A stretch of 64,000 nt of DNA from Cryptomeria japonica (taxonomy: Eukaryota; Streptophyta; Pinopsida; Cupressales; Cupressaceae): the NCBI RefSeq assembly GCF_030272615.1, contig NC_081410.1:142072849-142136848 (forward strand), given 5' to 3'. A program made the position numbers and the translations under genes. Under the pieces are notes generated by a model. It did no database searches, was not told the DNA's origin, and saw only the letters and a program-made list of their open reading frames with translations. This document shows, piece after piece, positions 1 through 11,003 of this stretch. Numbering within the stretch: the first letter of the stretch is position 1; every line of letters begins with the position of its first letter.

Positions 1-3000
1 CAAAGTGATAAGAATGGAATTGATATTTTGCGTGGTATTGCACACATTGTGGATTTGAATGTGATGCCTATGAAAAGTTGTGTCGAAACTTTAGGTTATA
101 CACAACCTCCTACTCAAGTTAATCATTCTATTCCTTTGACGACTCCTATTGCTAGTATACCTACTTTTACATCAAACATAATGACTACTTCAATACAAGA
201 CATTCCACCTATGATCACCAGTCATGGGGGCAATCCCTCTTCTTCAATCAACCCTCTTCCTTCATTCAATCCAACTTCTTCATTCATTCATTCAATGAAT
301 GTTCCTATTATATCTCCACAAATGAACATGACGCAAGGGGGCAATTCATTTAACCATTTCATTCCTCCTTGTAGTGTTCCTCCTTTCCAATCATCTCCTA
401 TGACTAACTATCATAGTGTCCCACCACCTTACTCTCAATCAATACCTTCTTTCAATAACATAATACCTCCATCACAATCTAACACATCTAATATGAACTC
501 TTCGACTGAAGCGACCATTAACAATCTTGCACAAATTGTCTCTTCTTTACAGCAACAAATTGCCTTCATGAATCAATCTAAGTTTAGTGTGCCCACATTT
601 GACGTTGCGAGCCCACTTTCTCTTGACATTTTTCGAGCTATCCCCCCTAAGCATGTTGAAATTCCGCATTTGGAGCTTTATAATGGTAAGGGTGATCCTC
701 TAACACATGTTAAGACCTTTCAAACAATATGTACTGATTTTGCTTATGACCAAAGGTTGCTTGCAAAACTGTTTACTAGAACATTAAGAGATAAAGCCCT
801 ACAATGGTATTGCTCGTTGCCTTCTTATTCTATTACTTCTTTCGAACAACTTGCAAATGCTTTTATTCAACAATTTCAAAACAATATAAGTCCTAAAGTT
901 ACTTTGATTGATTTAATGCATTGTAAACAAGGTGTTAAAGAAAAAGTGACTGATTTCATTGGTAGATATAAGAATTTGTATGCTCAAATTTCTTTTCCAG
1001 TACCTGACAATGATATTCAAAGAATCTTTATTTCTAATTTACAAAAAGATATTAGAGAAAAACTTCTGTTTTCTAAGTTTACTTCTTTCCAACAGTTGTG
1101 CGCAACTCTTCACAATTATCAACTGACTGTGAGTCAAATGGAACAAGCAAATCCTATGGCTCCGAGTGATAAGGGTGATAGTAGTCAACAACCATTTGGG
1201 AAGTTTAAACCGAACAGAGAGTCCATTAAGTTAAATGAAAACATCATCAACAACAATGTGAATGCAGCATCAGGTGTGCCTCCTATTTCTAAGTTTTTCA
1301 AGAAAGAAAGAAAGTTTACTCCTTTGAATGAATCATTGCATAGTATTATGAATAAGTTATTGGAACAAAATGTGCTTATTCTTCCTCCTATAAAGCAAAT
1401 AGATCCTACAAAGATTAATTCACCCTATTTTGATAACAAATCTTTTTGTCAATTTCATCATCATCTTGGGCATGATACTGAAAAATGTTTTGCTTTAAAG
1501 GGTAAAATTCAAGATTTGATTGATAATAATACTATCTCTGTTTCTGGTGTGAATGATAAAGGCAACACATCTGTAACTCCTCCTAATGAAAATCTTAAGA
1601 TTTTTATTGATCCATTACCTTCTCATACCTCTAATGAGGTTGAGACTAATGATTCCTCTTTCTCACCTAATAGTCTTGTGTCTATGACTCCGAATGTGAT
1701 TAACTTTGTAGAGCAGCAGAAAATCCCTGAAGAGCCTTCCATCACATTTGATTCCAGTGAAACTATCAGGGCATCTGATGGTCCTTTATATATAGTTGCA
1801 AAAGTCAAGAATACACTTTGCCATGGAGTGCTTATTGATCCTTCTTGCATGGTTAATGTCATTACTGAAGAATTTCTTTTTACTTTGCAATTGAATCAAG
1901 TGATCTATGATGAAACAAATGTGGTTGTGAAATTATTTGATGCATTTTCTTCTCATGCAATTGGTTCTATTACATTACCTATTGAGGTTCATAACAAACC
2001 CCTTGATGTAGACTTTGCTATTATTCCATCATCCGAACAATTTCGTGTGAAGCTAGGCTATCCTTGGTTATCTTCCATGAAAGCTATTGCTTCTCCTATT
2101 CATAAGTGTTTGAAATTTCCCCATAATGGTGAAGTTGATACTGTCAATCATAGTCTCTTTAAACCAGCTGAAAGAACTTCTAGCGTTCCTATTGATTATT
2201 TTTGGCCTAAACAATTCCAATCTCTTCCACCGCGGAGTGATCATCTTTTCAAATCTTATCAAAAGTGGAAAAAAGATATGATCCTATCTCTAAGTGAACC
2301 TAGAACACCCAAACTTGATATTCCTATCATTCTTGAGAAGGAAGTTCTTCCTTTGAAAGATAAAACTAATATCTTTCCTCAAGAAGATTCCCAACCCATC
2401 CCTATGAATGTGACTATGCCTATGACTAATAAACTTCCTAAAAGTAGACCTATACCTCCTCGTCATGATGGGCTTGGTCTCCTTCCTAAACCAAATATTC
2501 CTCCTTTATATGGAGCAGTTCCTCCTCCTTCCTCTTATGGAGAGAAGATAGCTTCCTCTTCTCCTATTATTCAACCTAAGAGACCACAACCTAAACACCC
2601 AAGTGATAAGGATGAGAACATTCCTCCTCCTCAATCTTCTCAACTTCCTACTAAGACTAGACAAAATCGTTCTGCACGTGAACACCGACGAAAGCGTCGT
2701 CTTAGAGCTCAGGCAGCTGCTTCTCAAACATTGCAATCCCCAAAAACACCTTCAGCTAGTATTATTCCATTTTCTCCTCAGCCGAAAATTGAGCCAAAAT
2801 CTCCTAAACATAAGATGCATGATGGTCTTGATCCTGTGCGAGTTAAAGATCCTATTTTTATAAATCTTGATGATGATATAGATGAAAATGTTATTCATGA
2901 TGAAAATGTTATTCATGATGAAAATGTTACTCCTGTTCATTCTGATAGTGAATATGAATATGTTGATGTTGATAACCATTTATCTAACGAATTTTCTAAA

Positions 3001-3165
3001 GCACTTATCCTAGCTCCTAGACAAGAACAACGTGGCTTGGAACATGAACATAGCCCTTGTTTGGATCTTGTGACTGCTATGTTGGATGTTCCTCCTCTAG
3101 CATGTTTCCTGCCTTCCCGAAATATTGATCAGCAAGATCGGGGGGTAGATGACATGCTAGACTAG
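1..3165 (+). CDS. gag: Gypsy-type Gag polyprotein with degenerate retropepsin-like domain (5' partial)
   Basis: The frame is open from base 1 (the first in-frame codons are CAA AGT GAT), so the true start is upstream of the window. Residue numbers count from base 28. Residues 1-200 are Pro/Ser/Asn-rich. About 205-370 match the retrotransposon capsid family, with a YNGKGDP-type start and an ALQWYCSLP segment. A CxFHxxxGHxTxxC knuckle-like motif lies near 473-487. About 585-700 resemble a retroviral-type aspartic protease, but the catalytic triplet reads D-P-S (VLIDPSC) instead of DSG/DTG, so activity is doubtful. The C-terminal third is Pro-rich, with a strongly basic stretch (REHRRKRRLRAQ) that could be a nucleic-acid-binding or nuclear-localisation segment, then a short acidic repeat (DENVIH). 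An uninterrupted frame of about 1050 codons is notable here, where most ORFs are broken. There is no RT downstream. Confidence 0.85.
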   Translation, partial: QSDKNGIDILRGIAHIVDLNVMPMKSCVETLGYTQPPTQVNHSIPLTTPIASIPTFTSNIMTTSIQDIPPMITSHGGNPSSSINPLPSFNPTSSFIHSMNVPIISPQMNMTQGGNSFNHFIPPCSVPPFQSSPMTNYHSVPPPYSQSIPSFNNIIPPSQSNTSNMNSSTEATINNLAQIVSSLQQQIAFMNQSKFSVPTFDVASPLSLDIFRAIPPKHVEIPHLELYNGKGDPLTHVKTFQTICTDFAYDQRLLAKLFTRTLRDKALQWYCSLPSYSITSFEQLANAFIQQFQNNISPKVTLIDLMHCKQGVKEKVTDFIGRYKNLYAQISFPVPDNDIQRIFISNLQKDIREKLLFSKFTSFQQLCATLHNYQLTVSQMEQANPMAPSDKGDSSQQPFGKFKPNRESIKLNENIINNNVNAASGVPPISKFFKKERKFTPLNESLHSIMNKLLEQNVLILPPIKQIDPTKINSPYFDNKSFCQFHHHLGHDTEKCFALKGKIQDLIDNNTISVSGVNDKGNTSVTPPNENLKIFIDPLPSHTSNEVETNDSSFSPNSLVSMTPNVINFVEQQKIPEEPSITFDSSETIRASDGPLYIVAKVKNTLCHGVLIDPSCMVNVITEEFLFTLQLNQVIYDETNVVVKLFDAFSSHAIGSITLPIEVHNKPLDVDFAIIPSSEQFRVKLGYPWLSSMKAIASPIHKCLKFPHNGEVDTVNHSLFKPAERTSSVPIDYFWPKQFQSLPPRSDHLFKSYQKWKKDMILSLSEPRTPKLDIPIILEKEVLPLKDKTNIFPQEDSQPIPMNVTMPMTNKLPKSRPIPPRHDGLGLLPKPNIPPLYGAVPPPSSYGEKIASSSPIIQPKRPQPKHPSDKDENIPPPQSSQLPTKTRQNRSAREHRRKRRLRAQAAASQTLQSPKTPSASIIPFSPQPKIEPKSPKHKMHDGLDPVRVKDPIFINLDDDIDENVIHDENVIHDENVTPVHSDSEYEYVDVDNHLSNEFSKALILAPRQEQRGLEHEHSPCLDLVTAMLDVPPLACFLPSRNIDQQDRGVDDMLD

Positions 3166-3900
3166 TTTCATTAGCATAGCAGACTCTCTCCTCTCTTGAT
3201 CTCTTTTGTTACTTCTTCTATGTGTTACTCTCATTATTTTATTTGTTGTCCTTAGTGTTGTCTACTTGAGGACGATGCAAAGCATTGAGATCTCTTTTGG
3301 TCTCTCTCATGTTGACTCAAAAGACACATGTGTTCCCTTCTTCTAGGTGACCTTCCTTGATTGGGGAATGAAGAACAATTATGCATACATACATATGATA
3401 TACATGAATTATCATGCAGCATACTGACCCCAAGGAAAGCAAAGTCACCTTGTGCTTTGTGTTTTGTGTCTATTATCCTTGGGCTTATCTCAAACTTGGG
3501 GGCTAAATCCTTGCGATAACGTGCTCCTTTCCCTTTTTCATTTCTTATATGTATCACTACCTTAAAGCAATCACCCCTGGTGAGGCATGTGCGATCGCTT
3601 TAACGTAGGGGGGCATACACCCCATTCATATCTCTTCAAGATACTTGAAAGTTTCTTGGCGAACTTAGCTTTGCCTCGAAAATTTTTGGTATTTTTCTTG
3701 CATGACTCATAGTGAGGGAACCTTACTACTGATAGTCATGGTTCTCCCTCGTGATCTTCCCTTTTACTTTGTCAATCAAAGTCGTAAGATCCTTAGTCCA
3801 CTGGGGGCTTGGTGTATCTTGCCTCCTTGACATGGTGAAAGTCTTTCAATGTTGTTTCCTTGTACTTTACCGGAAGTATGGGCGTACGCTTATACTCTCG
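3166..3900 (+). other. Non-coding internal tail of the gag-only element
   Basis: About 735 bases separate the gag stop from the polypurine tract. No ORF of interest is seen; the short frames here have no domain resemblance. The segment has several TTGGGGGC or GGGGGGC patches, similar in style to the equivalent stretch of the Gypsy element at 35431-37479. I read it as the remnant of a region where an autonomous relative would carry pol. Confidence 0.5.
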
Positions 3901-3917
3901 CTAAAGTGGGCGCTAAA
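3901..3917 (+). other. Polypurine tract region before 3' LTR
   Basis: CTAAAGTGGGCGCTAAA directly precedes the LTR start TGTAGCG. The same context (CTAAAGTGGGGGCTAAA before TGTAGC) occurs at 37463-37479, which fixes both LTR starts. Confidence 0.7.
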
Positions 3918-5071
3918 TGTAGCGTCCTAAAATTGTGACAATTGCAATTTCGACTGCATTTGGGTCTTCACGATGGCGGCGCAATGTTGAACCTGAATGG
4001 AGACCCCGAAACCTGCTTGTGACACCAAAAACTGCATATTCCTGCACCTTGGCATGATCCTCCCTTGCACCCTGTTGTCTCGGGAGGTGGGACCATGGCA
4101 CCCAGCGCCCTGGTCCCTGGCCCTATTTTGGGCCCAGTCTCTTGTGGGCATCGGGTCTTTAAGTTTGCAAATTGGAAAATAATGTTTCTAGGTCGGCCTA
4201 AGGTCGGAAAAATCAGTCTCTCAACCCTAATTGACAAGTATATAAACTACTTTTCCTCTCCTAGAAAGGGAGGAAGGAAAAAGAAGCAAGAGAAAGACGC
4301 GGAAGCGATATTCAAACATTCAAACATTCAAGCATTTCAAGCATTCCTTCAAGCAATTGAGCATTCTAAGTCTCCATTCAAGGCTAAGTGTTGCATTCAA
4401 GACAAGGATTCAACCATTGAAGAGGAGATCACTTACAACTTACAACATACAACATACAACATCATTACACCTTCGCATGTAAGAATACAAACATTCTTAC
4501 AACAAGGTATCAATACTTGTTTACATTACAAACATTTACATTTACAGCATTCTCATTTCTTGGTTAATTCCAAAACTGGGGTTTGACCTAAAGGCAAACC
4601 CCTAATCCCTAACCCCCCAATCATCCTCTCTTTTCTGTGTGTAGGTTGCAGGTATGCGGCTGTAATTGGAGATCTGGAATCCTTGTGCAGAGATGAACAG
4701 ATCCCCGTCAACTTTCGCTCAAATTTGCAGATCAGCACCGTCTCGACATTTTACTGCTAATTCCAGGTCCGTAGCTTCATCCTGTGTCCCTATCTCCATC
4801 TGTAAGCAAATCTTTCTTACTTTACATGCATTCCTAGTTCAATCATTCTATCTACATTCTTTACAAAAGAGGGTATCCTTGATGTCTTAACCCTTGAAAC
4901 TCATTTAAAATCCAGTCTTGCATTGTGTGAGATTGGATCTTGTGGGTTTCAACCCCTCTTTTGAATGTAAAGTCTCTCCTAAGTGAAAACCATCAACCCT
5001 AGTGACTCTCCCTTCTCTCTCCTTGGAGTTGGGGAGGGAGAACAACTAGGGTTCAATTTTTCCACTTTACA
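3918..5071 (+). repeat. 3' LTR of gag-only Gypsy-type element
   Basis: The LTR starts TGTAGCGTCC after the polypurine tract. Its end is placed at CTTTACA because the minus-strand Copia coding frame resumes just beyond, and because the related LTR ending at 34220 finishes with CACCTCACA. A TATATAAA box at 4239-4246 fits a U3 promoter, with transcription expected about 30 bases downstream. The short ORFs inside, including a 173-codon one, have no domain resemblance and are treated as chance. The 3' boundary is uncertain by about 10 bases. Confidence 0.7.
4239..4246 (+). promoter_or_regulatory. TATA box of the LTR promoter
   Basis: TATATAAA lies in the first third of the LTR, followed by a purine-rich leader. 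This position is typical for U3/R of plant Gypsy LTRs. Confidence 0.5.
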
Positions 5072-6636
5072 CCTTTGAAGGTTGAGGAAGATATTTTCCC
5101 CAGTTGACACTCTCTGCACAGAGGATTTTCTGGTTTGCTCGGCACTAGCAGTCCTCTAACTGCCTTGATCTTACTGGCCTTCACAATATTATCAAAGTTT
5201 ACATGGTAGAGTCTCCTATGCCATATCCAGCTATCATCAAACTTAGCCATAAGACATGTACTTATATTTGCATTCAACTGAAATAGGTTACCTTTGGTCT
5301 GCATACCGGTGGCCATCAGTTCACCATTCTTTCCTTTGATTTTGCATACTCCATTTTTAAATTCCAGATTGAGTCCACTATCATTCATCTGGGAAACACT
5401 CAAAAGGTTGTTTCTGAGACCTTCTACCCAATACACATTGTCAGCACTACTCTTTCCATTCAGAGAGATAGACCCTTTGCCTTTGACCATACATGGTGCA
5501 TCATTACCAAAATGAACCACACTAGCATCATACTCTTCCAGAGATAGAAACTTGCTCTGGTCACTAGTCATATGGTAAGAATAGCCACTGTCAATAATCC
5601 ACTCATTGGAATTATCAAAGCGGGAGACAAGAGCCTTCTTGTCTGACACATCTTCCTTAACTGCAACAAACACAATATCTTTATTTTCTTCATCTTCTGA
5701 TTCCTCATCTGTGACACCTTCATCAACTGCTACAAAGCAGTTTCTTCGGTTTCCTCCTTTGAATTTCTTGAACCTTTCCGGTTTGTCCTTGTTATCACCA
5801 TTAGGACAATTTACAGCAATATGTCCTATTCGGTTACAAGAAAAGCATTTCAAAGGGAGCTTACCTCTATATTTAACGGTTCCCTTAGGAAGTCTCTTGG
5901 CAAGAAGAGCTTCAAATTCCATCAGGATCTCCTCATCATCCATTTCTCTGCTTTGTCTTGGTTCACCACTGGTGCTTGCTTCTTTTCCTTTTCTAGATGG
6001 TGCAACAAATGCTCTAAAGGTTGATTTAGTCTTTTGAATACTGCCATCATAGTTATTTAGCTCATAGTCTGTCAACTTTGCAATGATGGAATCTAGGGAT
6101 AACTTAGTCTTGTCTATTGACCTCAACTCCTGAATAGTAGCAACCCTAGTTGCATAGACCGGTAATAAGGATCTCAAGACTTTGCTAACTACAGTAGAAT
6201 CATCTATTTTGCCTCTTGCACTCTTGATATCTCCAACAATAGTTTTGATTCTAATTCCATATTGTTGAATGGTCTCTCCTTCAACCATCTGCATGTCTTC
6301 AAACTTTCCCCCGAGGCTCTCTTTCTTAGCTTGTTTCGCATGCTCATCACCACCAAAGATATTCTCAAGAGCATCCCATACTTCTTTGGGATTGTCTTTA
6401 TCCTGGACATCAATAAACTCAATGTCAGATAAGCTGCTAATTAGGGCTTCCATGACCTGCCCATTCTCTTGGATCTCTCTCTTTTGGTCATCGGTGAGAG
6501 TACCGGTAGGAATAACATAGGCGTTCTAAACATAGCTCTAGTGTTGAGCACCCATGCTTCTAATGTATATCTTCATTCTGTCCTTCCAAATTTTAAAGTT
6601 ATCTCTGTTGAACTTTGGACCTTCCCTCTTCATCAT
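5072..6636 (-). pseudogene. Copia gag-protease-pre-integrase fragment
   Basis: The gag start is probably the ATG at 6636 (MMKREGPKFNRD). Two in-frame stops in the next 60 codons break it, and a clean 466-codon frame then runs from 6453. It shows a UBN2-type gag domain (WDALENIFGG, LRSLLPVY), a CCHC knuckle (CFSCNRIGHIAVNC), a protease motif WIIDSGYSYHM and a GAG-pre-integrase segment (WHRRLYHVNF with CRECQLGK). Protease and pre-integrase motifs are near consensus, so decay is moderate. The catalytic integrase core is absent because the copy is cut at 5072. The last few codons before the stop at 5053 read into the Gypsy LTR and are not native. A full relative of this gene order is at 11451-15324. 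Confidence 0.85.
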
Positions 6637-6693
6637 TATAATAGGATCTTTCCCTCAAGCAGTTAAGCCTACAACACAAAGGACCCGGAGGAT

Positions 6694-6705
6694 GCTCTGA
6701 TACCA
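6694..6705 (-). other. Primer-binding site (tRNA-iMet type)
   Basis: On the minus strand this reads TGGTATCAGAGC, the usual complement of the initiator methionine tRNA 3' end, two bases inside the LTR edge. Confidence 0.85.
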
Positions 6706-6707
6706 AT

Positions 6708-8212
6708 TGATAAATCAATGATGAATAGTGAGTACCAAACCGATACTGAGAGGGGGGGGTGAATCGGTACAGACACAAAAATTTTTCCTGAACCGGTTTG
6801 ACTGCAAACAGTGAACTTGATTGGAAATCACTAACACCGGTCTAAACTAGATTACTATCGGTTAAACACAATGAGACTGTGAAAGATATAAAATAGAAAT
6901 ACTTAGCTTTCCATACAACCTACACCCTCATTTCGACTTTATCCTTATCCATAAACAGGTAATCTACTATCTGAAATATAACAACTTGCTAGTTCAACAT
7001 GATTCACCACTTGACAGAAAATAACAAAGCACCACATGAAAAAGGCATCACACATGACAAACATATTTTTCATGTGGAAACCCAATTGGGAAAAACCACA
7101 GTGGGGATGAATACCCACAAGTTGTTCTTGAACTCTTTAGAAGTCCGCTCTATTAGAAGCCTAGTTTGGTTAAAGACTGTTACAACAGGTTCTGTTAGGA
7201 ACCAATCCTGTTGGGGATCACCCGGTTAAGGGATGGCTAGAATACCCGGTTAGGGGTTAAACCCTGTTAAAGGTTACCTTGTTAGAGGATTTTAAGAACT
7301 CAATGGCTTTGAGTCACCCTGTTAAAGGATTTACAACAAGCTGGTTAAAGCTACCCTGTTAAGGGATTTTCCAACTGTTGAAGTGGTTAAAGATCAACAG
7401 GTATTACAATAATCTGGTAATAGCACTCAATGCCAATGCAGATCCGCTTTAGTTTCTTCCTTCTGCACACACACTCTGTAGGTATCAATTCTCTTATCTG
7501 GTCTGGCAAGAATCACGTATCTCTGCACTTAGATACACACACAACATTTGCCAACAATCTCAACATGAAACACAACATCGACCTTATAGGAAACAGATAT
7601 GTCGGTAGCATGAATCCTAAACCCTAAACATTTAGGTTGAGCAATTTAGTCGATTCAATCCTGACCATTGAACACTTTGCATTGAATACAACGGTCTTGA
7701 ACAGATCTCAAGACGTTCTCCATCGTTCGTTCTTCACCGCTTCTTAGAGGCGATAACCCATCACGCGTTCTCCACCGTTTATAGAGACTTCGCACATTCC
7801 TGAGGTAGATAGGATCAATCTCCTTCATGCAAGATCCTTCACGTGCACAAGGCTGACATGGCAACACGCTCTGATCTCCATTACAATGCTAACTCATCAC
7901 ACGATGTCATCGGTTGAATCACACAGGCTTGAAACACTTCACCCGGAAACCCTGAGGCTAAGACTACCAACCGGTAGTCATACCATATTAAACCTTGATA
8001 GAAAACATTCCATATACCGGTTCACATTTCATCATACCGGTTCACTTGGACAAGCGTACCGCTTCACCTTTTGCACATACCGGTTCACAACATCATACCG
8101 TTTCTCTTTGCCAGTTGCTTAACTTCAATATACCAGTTCACTCCTCAGCATATTGACATCAATGACAACATACAATATCACCATGTCATCATACTCTGCA
8201 CATATGCCAACA
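6708..8212 (-). repeat. 5' LTR of the minus-strand Copia element
   Basis: On the minus strand it begins TGTTGGCATATG at 8212 and ends GATTTATCA at 6708, next to the primer-binding site. It contains the inverted GTTTTTCCC...GGGTTTCCA motif near 7072-7110 that recurs in all Copia-like LTRs of this window, and several AAAATCCCTTAAC-type segments between about 7190 and 7370. Its first 12 bases are the same as those of the non-autonomous element at 41370. The partner LTR is not in the window. Confidence 0.8.
8012..8140 (-). repeat. Degenerate ATACCGGTTCAC repeats inside Copia LTR
   Basis: Around six imperfect copies of ATACCGGTTCAC (plus-strand sense) are spaced about 20-30 bases apart near the start of the LTR. 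They sit where U3 regulatory sequences are expected. Some copies have lost the CCGG core (TACCAGTTCAC, TACCGCTTCAC), consistent with decay of a CpG site. Confidence 0.55.
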
Positions 8213-9300
8213 TTTAAAACTATGGTTCAACCTTTTATATCTTGATTTTCGCTATCATGATATCTAAGTGAGTCTAGGATGTCTTTGACTAGAGGAACAA
8301 GGAAGGAACATGATATTTTTCTTGTCTGTTGTTTGTAAATTAATCATTCATATGTGCAAATTTATCTCAGAACATGATCATTGAAGTATCATCGAAGACA
8401 TTTCCGATTTGCATATAGAAATGGTTAATACTACCTGTTTTATGCAAGAAATACTCAGTTCATCTTGGTTTAATTATACCTCAATGCTTGTACTAACTTG
8501 CAATATCAAAATCCAGGAAAGAAGTGCTTAGGTCATCATGGTTTAATTATACCATCGATTTTTGCACTTACTTCCCACATTTTAAAAATCTCAATGATGA
8601 CAAAATGCAATAACCAAGTGACTGGTCCAATCATAGCTTTGCATTTCATTTGCATGTGCATTTAGCTTGCATTTCATTCTTGCATGGGATCACACAAGCT
8701 CTTCTCCTCCAAAGCCAAATCTATCACAGGAATCATCAATGTATCATCATAGGTGTATACACAATCAAAATGATGACTCATCTCTCTCCAAATTTTGTTG
8801 ACCCAAAGTGAATCTTATGTTATTCCCCCGAATGCACCAACATCAGTGCATCTAAATCTTCCTGCAACAAGATATCAACAAATTGTTAGTTCTTTATCCA
8901 ATCAATCAATTGATCGCATCTGATCTAATCTATCATGTCTTATATAGGATGTATCTTTCCTGGAACCAACCATTTTTTATCAAGTCTTATACAGGATATA
9001 TCGTTCTTGAAACCAAACGCTTTGATCATCTTTGTCTTATACAAGAGGTATGATTCCTCAAACCAGACTAAATCTCGATTTTATCAATCTAATCAATCAT
9101 ATCCAATCAATCAAACTCTATCAATCATCACATAAAAAACCACATCACCATGATCAAAGAACTCACACTTTCATCAATCAACGTTGCAGAAATTAAATCA
9201 ATTCTAATCAGGAAATCAATTTCGCAACAATCCAAACACTCCAAAGGTCAATTATCTCAATTGGTCTCCCGAGGGGGCATCAATGTCATCACACCTCACT
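8213..9300 (+). other. 3' internal non-coding part of a Gypsy-type element
   Basis: No convincing ORF. Three degenerate copies of a segment like TCTTATAYARGAKGTAT, followed by a C-tract and AACCA, occur between about 8936 and 9066. The segment leads into a purine-rich tract at 9301 and an LTR-like start at 9317. I interpret it as the end of the internal domain of the element owning that LTR, with the Copia at 5072-8212 inserted within it. The coding part would be to the left of the window. Confidence 0.4.
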
Positions 9301-9316
9301 TCAAAGAGGGGCAAAA
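9301..9316 (+). other. Polypurine tract region
   Basis: TCAAAGAGGGGCAAAA lies directly before TGTATACACC, as expected of a polypurine tract at a plus-strand 3' LTR. Confidence 0.55.
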
Positions 9317-10407
9317 TGTATACACCTAAAAATGGTTTGAAGATAATTAATTAAATAAGCAATTATTTAATTAATCCCCCTTCCAATTTAATTGAATTCA
9401 TTAGCAATTTGATTAAATCTCTTTCATCTGCTTATTAATAAATCTAAGGATTTATTTAAAAAATTCATCTCAATAGTCCCCTTTGATCAATTAATCCAAA
9501 TTAATTAATCCTCCCCCCATTTAATTCATTCCTTCTAATCCCCTAATTAATTAAAACAAATCAATTTATGAGTTGTTGAATATTAATTAGCCTTTTCTTA
9601 TTATTTAAATTTTTAAATTCAAATTACCCACATGCTTCCTAACTTCTAACCACCTAACCTAACCATCCCTCTAACCTAAACCATTCCACCTAACCCTATC
9701 CTATCTTGCACATCCTAACCTCCTATGTTGCGGATATCCTCCCCTTGAGATACATGGAACTTTGGCCACATGTTTCCTCTCTTGGACACTTTCCCTCTTA
9801 TGAGCAAGGTTCCTTGAAACTTGTCACCACAGAGATGACAAGTGTCCCTCCCTCCAACCTTTTCTCCAACCTCCTCCAATTTCACCCTTGATATCTTCAG
9901 ACTCAATCTTGACCATTGATTCCTACCACCTCATCCCTAGCCTTGGAAATCTTATAAATATCCCCCATTTTGGAGCACAAAGGATCCCATCTCATATCAT
10001 TTAAGCATTGTTATTATAGGCATTTACATCTTAGATCTAGCTTAATTTGATCATTTTCTAGCATAATTGTTGAATCATGTAGCTTAATCAATCTTTATAC
10101 TAGCTTAATTGCATCGTTATCATAGCTTAATCATGCATATCATTAGCTTAATTATCTTCTTGAATCAATCTAGCAGAATCAATCTCATCTAGCTTGCATA
10201 TCATAATCTTTTTAAATCCTTCGTCTAGGTGTAGTCAGATCACTGGGATTGCTTATCCAAATCTAAGAGCAAATCCACACTCGCATCTCTTAGGAGGTGA
10301 TAGGTTTCTTTGTCATGGTTTATCTTTCGTTTGATTTCAATTTTCTAACCATGCTTGTAATGATCTATTGAGTGTTTGTGTTGCAGTTGCAGGTACCCTA
10401 CTTCACA
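9317..10407 (+). repeat. Gypsy-type LTR, probably a 3' LTR
   Basis: It starts TGTATACACC after a polypurine tract. It is rich in AATTAATTAA-like runs and has a CTTATAAATA box at 9951-9960, followed by a leader with repeated TAGCTTAAT phrases. The end is put at ACTTCACA near 10407 from the TG...CA rule and is uncertain. No second copy is in the window, so length and orientation rest on the polypurine tract and TATA box alone. Confidence 0.5.
9952..9960 (+). promoter_or_regulatory. TATA box in Gypsy-type LTR
   Basis: TTATAAATA is followed by a run of C's, a common arrangement in plant Gypsy LTR promoters. It supports the plus orientation. Confidence 0.4.
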
Positions 10408-11003
10408 CGCACGACAATATGAGCACACAGAAGAGTAGTAGATTGATGCTTTTAAAAATATCTAAAAACAATAATATGTAAGTTGTATGAATCAAATGAA
10501 ATATAAGATAAATAATATTTCTTTGACATATTGATGTAGTCATGGATGGTGGGTCATTATCCAACCATGCAACACATCACAAATCACTCATAAAATTCAC
10601 AAAGTAGAATTTAAATGCTAACAACACAAATCACTCATAAAATTCACATAGTAGAATTTAAATTATAATGTAATATTCTTATAGAGAATAAGAGAAATAT
10701 AGAATAATACTTTATTGGTTTAGAATTTGAAAATATATTAGTATACTTTAGCCTTGGCTTTGGTCTAGATTATTATCATAAATAAGTATACTTTAAAATA
10801 TGTGAATTCTCAAAAAAGAATCTTATGAGTACTAGTACTCTCTTTGATATGAATCTATTCTATAACCAATTCTAAATCAAACTCTATAGCATCCTCAGTT
10901 CTAATTGATCATCACTTTTTAGTATAAAAATATTGACCCTTTTATAGATAATTATAATACACAACTCTTTTCCAACCAAAAACATTATAAAGTTAATTTT
11001 CAT
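10408..11003. other. Unassigned AT-rich stretch with a short tandem duplication
   Basis: No ORF or recognised element. A 38-base segment at 10579-10616 is repeated with one mismatch at 10626-10663 (period 47). The stretch does not resemble the missing part of the Copia 3' LTR at 15494-16740, so it is either pre-insertion DNA or a filler that replaced the start of the Copia 5' LTR. Confidence 0.45.

Larger units (their letters stand above)
1..5071 (+). mobile_element. Gypsy-type LTR element with gag/protease-like ORF only (left end off window)
   Basis: The window opens inside the internal region of this element, reads through one long gag-like ORF, a non-coding tail, a polypurine tract and a 3' LTR starting TGTAGC. 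No reverse transcriptase, RNase H or integrase lies between the ORF stop and the LTR, so this copy is non-autonomous. Gag-only LTR elements are known in plants as TR-GAG elements; assigning this copy there is inference. The LTR seems to end with CTTTACA at 5071, where a minus-strand Copia reading frame begins abruptly, so the element probably inserted into that Copia. The 5' LTR is outside the window, so the target duplication cannot be checked. Its LTR start and polypurine context match those of the element at 32882-62401. Confidence 0.75.
5072..8212 (-). mobile_element. Copia element, minus strand, truncated after gag-protease by the neighbouring insertion
   Basis: Read on the minus strand the order is 5' LTR (8212 to 6708), tRNA-iMet primer-binding site, gag, protease and the start of integrase. 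The frame stops making sense at 5072, where the plus-strand Gypsy LTR begins. The remaining integrase, RT, RNase H and 3' LTR should lie to the left of the window. The target duplication therefore cannot be checked. Confidence 0.85.

Noticed and set aside
4065-4586. 173-codon ORF in the gag-only element
   Set aside because: Lies inside the LTR across the TATA region; no domain resemblance.
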